From Stomorhina lunata (Eukaryota; Arthropoda; Insecta; Diptera; Rhiniidae), in contig OW121740.1 in NCBI GenBank assembly GCA_933228675.1, positions 1,426,001 to 1,490,000 of the forward strand: 64,000 nucleotides of DNA. Direction: 5' to 3'. Positions 50,101 to 59,100 of the stretch are shown here, in pieces. The notes under the pieces were generated by a model. It saw only the letters and a program-made list of their open reading frames with translations, was not told the DNA's origin and ran no database searches. A program made the translations under genes and the position numbers. Each line of letters opens with the position of its first letter. Positions within the stretch are counted from its first letter, which is position 1.

Positions 50101-53100
50101 ACATAAATAAAAAAAAAATTAGATACAAACGTTTAGAGGAGCTTGAAATACTAAAACGCTAAAATGTTTGTTTATCTTTTCTCATTCCCAGATTCAGATT
50201 CAAGAATTATCAATGAAAAGGTTTCAAGCATTTTCTCAACGCAACCAGCACCAGTTGCTTAATAGACTAACTCAATGACAGTAGTAGCTGCTAGCTGTTA
50301 CATAGTTTGAGGACAAGTTTGTGGGAAAATATATTAAAAAATATCAATTTTCAAAAAAAACAAAATAAAAAAATAATGTGTAGTCGTCGCAACCAAGTTA
50401 AAGATTTTCAATCCATTGAAGAGGAGGAGCAGTTATTTTTAAATAATGAAAATTTCGATTTGAATAATTTAAATGAAGATGAAATTGAGTGGATACAGTC
50501 GAAGCGCCTATATCATATATTGGGAAATATTGGTATTTGGCAAATAGTTTGGTGTTTCTTATTATCCATCTTTCAAGGTGTTTCCACATTTCATATTTTT
50601 TCATTTGTTTTCCATGTAAGTTTTTTGGTTTTATTGCATTTAAACCAGTTACGTAAGGATTGAGCAGGATGTATACGACGTGTATCTTTTATATGTCAGA
50701 ATTTCTACATCCACAACATCCTTTGAACATATAAAATTATTTTTGAAAATAAAATTTATTACGTATTTAATAATAATTTCATTTGTCCAGCGTTAACATA
50801 AAAAGTATAAATCCTATAATATGACTTAATTTAGACGACATATAAAAACAAATGTGATCGGAAAATCTAACCAAAAATACATGTCGTTTGAATGCTACTT
50901 TACGAATTTGTAAAGCAAACTAAATGAATGAGTGAATTCATGATTAAATGTGTTTTAAGGTATTTTTTAATTGCATTTTAAAATTCTTGTAGTTACCTAT
51001 TACTAACATTGTAACATCTTTTCTTATACCCACCATAAGTGGAAAGGGTATATTGAGTTTGGGCTGATGTTTGTAACGTATAGAAATATTAGTGTGACAT
51101 CCACCAATCGAATATATGTCGATTTAACAATGTCCATGTTAGCTTCTAATCAAAGAACTAATCGCAATTTTAAAGATCATTTGACGCAATTATTTTCTTT
51201 GGATGATCTATATATACTATACATAAATGTATGTTAATTTTAGACCAAATCAAATATTTATTTCTGGTACCTCTCACAGGACTTGCTTTCGAGAATACCG
51301 ATTTTGGCTCTTTACAGTAGCTAATTTTTTGTATTTGAATGAATTTTAGCTAAAATATTACTTGTAGTAGCCATTGTTGAAATCGGCAAGACCAAACAAG
51401 ACCAAGTCTCAAAAGTCACTTTAGCGTAGACACAAATTGATTAGTAAAATTTCGTGGTTTTTGCCGGATATAGCACTAATATACTTAAATCTCAAGAAAT
51501 TGTTGATGTGATAAGAAAATTAAGATAAGTTTTAACTTATTTAATATAAGTGGTGTAGGGTATGAAATGTTTACACTTGACTGACTATTGCATTCTTTTA
51601 CTTGTTTTAATATAAATTGACTTAGTTTTAAATGCTTTTATTGTACAATTTTTATTACCAATGCATTGGTAACATTGCAATGTTAAAAAATCGGTTTGCT
51701 ACCGCTTCAATGTTAATATTGTACAATAGTTGTTGTAACTACTTTTAATTACTGTTAATTAAAATGTGTTTTAGGCACAATGTTTTATACTTTAGCGAGT
51801 CTTGCAAAATTTACTATATTTCTAACAAATTGTATACGACACCACCAAGAACATTTAATTACTATTATCTACAATATTCAATATTTCATCTGAAATTTAA
51901 TGAAAATGCTTGCAAATGTTTAATATGGTGTGATTGTTTTTTAATTATAATATTGATCTACAAAACTTTCTAAAAAAAAAACAAAATAGTGCCATTAGAC
52001 AACATGTTTTTATCATCTAACGTGTCAAATTTTCCAATGTTAAACATTTACATTGTTTTACCTAAAAAGCATGGCTTCTTTAAAAGTCAAATGACTTTGC
52101 ATATGTAGAACTTTCAATTAAAGCTTGTAACCGAATATTATAAACCTTCTGTACAACAACAATTTTGACAGGCATGTAAATGGTCTTTAAATTGAGCAGT
52201 CATATTTAAAAGACATGTCACCCTAAAGGTATTATATTTATCACAACGAGGTAAAATGTTGACTGATTGTCAAGAAAACTATGTTATATATTTATTTTAA
52301 AAACCTCAAGCAAAGACTCTATATAAAGATGTTGCACTTCCATATATTGATTTGTTGTATGGTCTCTTCGAAAAGTCCCATAAAAAAAGAGAGTGTACCG
52401 CTTTTACTCTAATTCGGAAACAACTAATGGAGACGATTATGCAATGAGAGAAAGCTAAGGCATACACACGTGATCATAAAATACTTGTTTAATTTCACTT
52501 TTGACAGAAAAAAAATGCATGGAGTGCAATATCGTTATATTATAGATTCTTTGCCGCATATATTGTCATCAAACAGACATATTTTAGAGATTGATATAAT
52601 TTCCGACTAGGGTCAAGTGTTGATCGATATAACGAAATTTATCTGCGAATTTGGTTATTTTATTTTTTTTGCACAAGAAATATGAAATTGACTAAGAAAG
52701 TGATTCTGTATTGATGGGTATATTTAAGATGGATATCAGACTAATATTTTTTTGCGTTACAAACATAAGCATAAAACCCAATATATTTCTTGATGAGTGA
52801 AATTCGAGTGTTAATAATTCCAGTTAAGTGTTAATTATATTAATTAATTTCAAGTCAGGTGTTTTTAAGTACATAATAGAATTTTAGATTTACAAATTTA
52901 ATGTTGAGATTTTTTTATATTAATAAATATTTTGAAATGATCTAATTTTCATTAACTTGTAGGATAGACTATTTTAACTTTAATGCGGTTTATATACTTG
53001 TAAAATAATGCCAGCTGTGTCAGCAGAAAGTATTTAATGCATTCTGTTAAATTTAAATATTTTACTTGATTTCACCAAAATAATTCTGATAACAACTTTT

Positions 53101-56100
53101 TTATACCAAAATTTAAACTAGAAAATTTTTATAGTTAGTGAATTTAAACGATCCATGAATATATATATATCTGCTCGTTATAGCTATATCGCTGGCTTAA
53201 CGTGCAAAGGCACTAAGTCCATATTTTGAAATTTTACAGTTTACAATTCTGTAGACGCATTTTTTTGTGTTTGGCTTTGAGTTCTATGTGAACAAAAGCA
53301 AAATGGAAAAACAATTATTTTAGGATGGAAATTATAATATAGATTCCGCCTACATATTATGTAGGCGGAAAATTGAGAAAAGTCATAACTAATTCGTTAA
53401 GAGTAAAAAAAGCTAAATATAAATCAACAACTTTAAATTCTACATCTAATTTTTAGATTCCATTAGATTCTAATACTTTATTTATGGGATTATGTCCATA
53501 AGGTATTGCACACAAAAATACATGTTCTGACCTTTGACTCTTCTACTTTAAATTTTAAAAAGAGTTTAAAGTGCTTTTATCTTTTTTCATTAAAAATATT
53601 TGTGACGAGCAAAATAGAAATGGACCTAAGGGTAAAAACCGGGTTTGTTCAGGAGAGCCTTTTTAAAGATTTAATTATTATTTTTTATAACCTTCACCAC
53701 CATAGGTGGAAAGGGTATTATAAGTTTGTGCGGATGTATGTAACACACAAAAATATTTGTCTTAGACCCACCTTTTAGTATACCAATAGGCTTAGAATCA
53801 CTTTCTGAGTAGATGTAGCGATGTCCGTCCGTCTGGCTGGCTGGACCCCTTGTAATCAAACTACAGGTCTCAATTCTAAATATTATTTCATGATTACAGA
53901 TCATTTTTTTGATAATGGGACCATGGCTATTGAAAATGGCCAAAATCAGTCCATTATTTATGGTACCTACCATAGGTCCAACTTCCCGGAATTAATATAT
54001 TGCCCACATTTAACAATATTTTTTCATGAAATTTAAAACAAATACTGCTTATATCTGTACCAAATTTCGTTGAAATCGGTCTACCTTTGACCATAGCTCC
54101 CATACAAACTTCTTTCTTTAAAAACGCACTAAATGAGACAAAATCTTTAAAACGCTCGTAAATCTAAAGATAATGAGAATTTTGAGTTAATTTTTTGCAT
54201 AAATAAGTTTTGTAACAACTGTAATCAATTTGCCAAGAGATAATCGGTCCACATTTGACCCTAGCTCTCATATAAGTCCAAATGACGAAAACAGCTTAAA
54301 TATATAAGTTTTGAGAAAATGTGTGTATGATTTGTCTTTATACAGGAAAAATAACACCTTTGACCTTAGTGGTGAAGGGTATCGTATGGTCGGGCTTGAC
54401 CGACTATAGCACTTTCTTACTTGTTTTAAACTTATTTTTTACCCTTAGGTCCCTTTCTCTATGCGCTGTCACACTTAAAGTTCTAAAAATAGTTATCAAA
54501 AACTCTCAACTTTTTGTTTTACATCGCTTTGATTAACCCTGGCAGTAAATCGAGATATTTTTGCATTACTTTTCTTTCTTTATAATTTTAGATGTTGACT
54601 CAATACTTAAATTACAAATATTTAATACTACATATACATATTTATTTAAAACTTGTCATCTTTATAAAATCTTTTACAGTTTCAAATATAACTCCAGTTT
54701 TAATTTTATTTTATTGTGAAAACATCTCTTCTCCTTGTGTTTAAATATCGAACAAATTTTAATGGAATCGTCCATAATTGATAATGAAATTTGTGAACAA
54801 TATGAAACCGATTTACTGCAACATTTAGAGGAAAATTTTAAAAATCTTTTGCCCGAAGAATTGGAGAGAAAACAAACTAAAGTATTTAAAATAAACCTGG
54901 GCGATATAGGACTGTGGCAGGCAAAATGGTGCCTGATCCTATCAATATATCAATGCATTTCGACATTGCATTTATTTTCGTTTGTATTTCAAGTATGAGG
55001 AAATTATGCAAATTAACATAAATACTGGCCTGGCATTAATATTAATTGTTGTTGTCTAAAGCATTCAGTTCAACAATTAAATCAAAAAACTTTTGGCCAA
55101 TTAATTAAAATCGTCTAAAAAAAAAGAATTTAAAATCGGACAGGTTTTTTTTTCGTTCACCAACTGCAACGGAAGTTCATTGAGCTGAAACATTTGATTT
55201 TGTGTATATTTTATAACTGGTTAAAAAGTACATTAAAAATTTACAACAATTTTATTTAAAAAAAAATCCAATTCACCAGCGAATTCGTTGTTGCCGGCTG
55301 ATGACGACGTTCTGCAAAGAACTTTGACTTAATTAATTAATTTTTTACAAGACGAATTATGTTGTTTTTTTTTACAACCATGAAATAAGTTTATAGGTTT
55401 TTACACAAAGTCTTTTACATTTAATTGGCCTTTAGCGTAACATTGAGTAAATAGATCATGAATGAAAACTTAAGTATAAATGAGGGAAAATTTAAATTGT
55501 TCTAAGTTCCTCCCAAGTTACCAACAAGTGTTAAGTGTAAATTACAAAATGAATAATTATGTGTGTGTAAATGAATGAATTTAAATTCAAATTGTGTTTG
55601 TGTAGCAATTAATGCGGTTATCTTGAAATCGAAATAATTATTGGAAATTTGAAAGTGTGATTTTTTTTAAATGATTTGATCTTAATTATACAATTACATA
55701 CATATCTACCCTTTACTATGAGTAATAAAGGTAGTTTTAATTTGAATTTTTAATTCTAAGTTCTTTTAAAGGCCGCCTGTTACTATACAGCTCAACGTTT
55801 TTATACCCTTCACCAATAGGTGAAAGGGTATTATAAGTTTGTGATTCCGTTTGTATTTTTTTATTAGTGATCGTAGACCCCATAAAAATGATACCGATCG
55901 ACTCAGAATCGGGAGGAGAATCGATTAAGCGATGTCCGTCTGTCCGTCTGTCTGTCTGTTGAAATCAAGTTTTTGAAGCCCCTGGAGAATGGATCTACAT
56001 AAATTTTATACCAGATTTTAGGAAATTCTCCCGCAATGAACGCTATTAAATTTCATTAAAATCGGTTTATAAACACCGAAAATATCAAAAAAATACCAAA

Positions 56101-59100
56101 AATTAGACGAAAATTTTAAAATTTTTGATTGAAACACACTTTTAAATAACAAGAGAAAAAAGATATTCCTGATATACATGTGATAATATGTTATATATCA
56201 GATTGTAGCAAATAGTTTCCCAAAGCACTCTGTAAAATTTTATCAAAATCGGTCCATAAGCAACTGAGATATTGCCAAAACACTAAATTTGATGTATCGC
56301 AAATTGCCCAAAGTACGCATTAGAGAATGTTTGATGAAAAAATGAAATGCAGAAATAGAAAAGAACCATCCTCCTTTAGCACGGACATACATAAATTTTA
56401 TATCAGATTTTAGGAAATTCCCCCGCCAAGCACGTTATAAAATTTTATCAAAAGCGGTCCATAAACAATTGAGATGTCGCCAAAACACTACATTTGATGT
56501 ACAGCAAATTGCTGAAAGTACGTGTCTAAGAAATTTTGTTTACATTTTGTGAGTATTGTTTCAGCGATATCTCAGGTGTTTATGGACCGATTGTGATGAA
56601 ATCGTTCTTTGTGGGTGGATTTCCTAAAATCTGATATATATACTCCACAACCGATCAACTCAGAATCGGCAGGGGAATCGATTTCGCTCCGTCCTTCTGT
56701 TTGTTTGTCCATCCGTCTACCTGTCTGTCCGTCCGTCCGTCCGTCTACCTGTCTGTCCTTTTTTCTGTTGTAGTCAAGTTCTTGGAGCTCCTGTTTTGTC
56801 GATATCAGGTGCTTATTTTGATGAAATTTAATAGCATCCTAAATTCTGATGCATTTGGTAATTTGTGGTAGATATAATTTAGCGTTTATGCGATATTTCA
56901 GGTGTTTTGATCGACAATGATTAAATTCAGGTGGGACAATATCCTAAAATTGTGTGTAAAATCCAGGAGCTCCACAATTCTGATTTTAGTTGACAGACAC
57001 ACTGCATTTATCTCAATTTTGTGTCTGACTTTTGAACATTATGATAACGTTTGAGATTTAAGTTTTTTAATTGCAATTGGGAGAAATCCGTTCACGTTTG
57101 ACAATTGCTCCCGTATAACTTCGCCTAAGGCAATCCCTTAGTAGCTAATAAATTACAAATTATAATAGATACGATGATGACATTTAGTATAAAGACGTTG
57201 TACAATATTGTTATTCAAGGCGATAGTGCCTAAAATAAACTTTCTAGAGGGACAACATTTGACAAAAGTATTTCTGATTTCTTGAAAAGTTCGGTATTGA
57301 AAATGTTCACATTTAGTGAAATCTCCCATATAACCCCGACCGGGAATCACTAGAGCAAAACTTTCGAAACATCCATCGGACAGACCGAAACAACAATACG
57401 TCCCAAATATTATTGATGAAGTGTTCATTTTAATTAATTTACTAACTTCAGATTAATAAGTAAATCTTTAATAACTTTTCCGACAAAGCTGATATCCATC
57501 CATTCAAAAGCTATATATTTCACGTATGTATCTAAAACTAAGAGTGTATACCCTATAATTTTAAGGCTTATATACATTGACAATCATTGTTAAAGCTTTT
57601 ACCTAAATCAGTCCGCTAACTTCAGAGTTGTACATAACTAATCAAGAACTTCTACTAGTTGGATAATTCGTACCAATTAAAGTGCAGAACCCTCAATGGG
57701 CACTGTGTTTTTGGGTTGCATGCCAGAATACTTAATCTTCATCAAATCGATGTGCTTTTGCAAATCTAAGGGCATCTACATTTTGAAGCATCTTTTCTGC
57801 ATGGTTTATCTGGACATCAGCCACCTGCGCAACCTAACCTTTGGGTGCATAACTATTCTAAATGATGACGCCACCGAAAAGCTTTTCGTTTTCCAACTCT
57901 TAATTTTAAAGACTCTTTGCATATAACACTAGTATAACCAAATATTGCTAGGAATTACATTGAGTACGAACAACAGAAAATTAATATACATATCAAGCAT
58001 TTGTGTGGGGCTCAATTAAGTCAGTAATCAGAAACTATATAATTATCAATATATTCTTAGGATTTTCTACTTTACTTTTAGAATACCATTGGTGAAGGAT
58101 ATCCAAGATTCGGCAAAGCCGAATATACCACTCTTACTTGTTAACTATATAATAATGTATATCAGAAAAATTACCTACTTTAACAATTTTAATTGGATCG
58201 CGGATATTCGCTGGAAGAGTGGTTCTTATATTGGGTGTATAATAGGGAGGAACGAAAAACATATTATTTTAAGATTCTTGTATTAAAAATTGATTCACGC
58301 TCTACATTCTATGATGCACAGCATATGGCATAACTATAACATATGGTTTGTGTCAATAATAACAAATCTGGTATTCGATAGACGACAAAGTGCAATCACA
58401 CATTTTTTTGATTCGCTATAATAACGAATTTTGTGCCGTAAAACAAAGTTTTGCTTGGATGCTATAAGAAGAAGTCATTTTTGCACCGTAATGTTACTGG
58501 TGATGAAAAATGGATACATTACGATAACCCCAAGCGAAAAAAGTGATATGTAAAGCCCGGCCAACAAGTCAAAGCAACGCCGCACACTGGGATGAAGTGT
58601 ACTGATTTTGGCACTTTTTTATATAAACCCATTTTTTAAGTAAATTATGCATAATGGAATGAACATTTTTAATACAGTGAAACCTCGATTAACCTAACAT
58701 TAGAAAAAAATAATTTGTTTAATAATAAACTTCTTTGAATTTCTCCATATAAATAATATTTCGGTTAAGTATGTAGCTAGATCCGGTCAGCTTTGATGCT
58801 CCAGAATTAATTTAGTAAATTATAATCCAACTTATTTAATTTAGTACATTGATGCTTTTGAAAACATGAAATAAAACAATGAAATATTGTTATCTTGTAT
58901 TACAGACCGCCGATAAAGATTTTTGGTGCGCCAGACCACAACAAATGAACGATATGGACGCTACAATGTGGAAAAATCTAACCCAAACCCCTGATGCCTG
59001 TTCAATTTTAGATATAGATTATAGTGGCATGAATACTTTAGACTCTTTGCTAGAGTATCTCAAAACGCCATTGCAAAGTTTAAACTATACATCGTGCAGT

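Noticed and set aside
50307..50375. Longer N-terminus of exon 1B
   Set aside because: The upstream frame opens with TTG only; the first ATG is at 50376.
53671..54036. Open frames on both strands
   Set aside because: Lie wholly or mainly within a family A repeat; the same sequence recurs at other loci with stops.
35416..54992. Three separate tandem transporter genes for exons 1A, 1B and 1C
   Set aside because: No homologues of the 403-, 268- or 409-nt downstream exons were seen between 36 and 58 kb, although frames of that size would be obvious.
55910..56760. CRISPR-like spaced repeats (GTCCGTCTGTCC blocks)
   Set aside because: Eukaryotic simple-sequence core inside a dispersed repeat; no regular spacers.
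57696..57926. 76-codon plus-strand frame, slightly less AT-rich than its surroundings
   Set aside because: No recognisable domain on either strand; sits in repeat family B. Could hide a captured gene fragment but I cannot support it.
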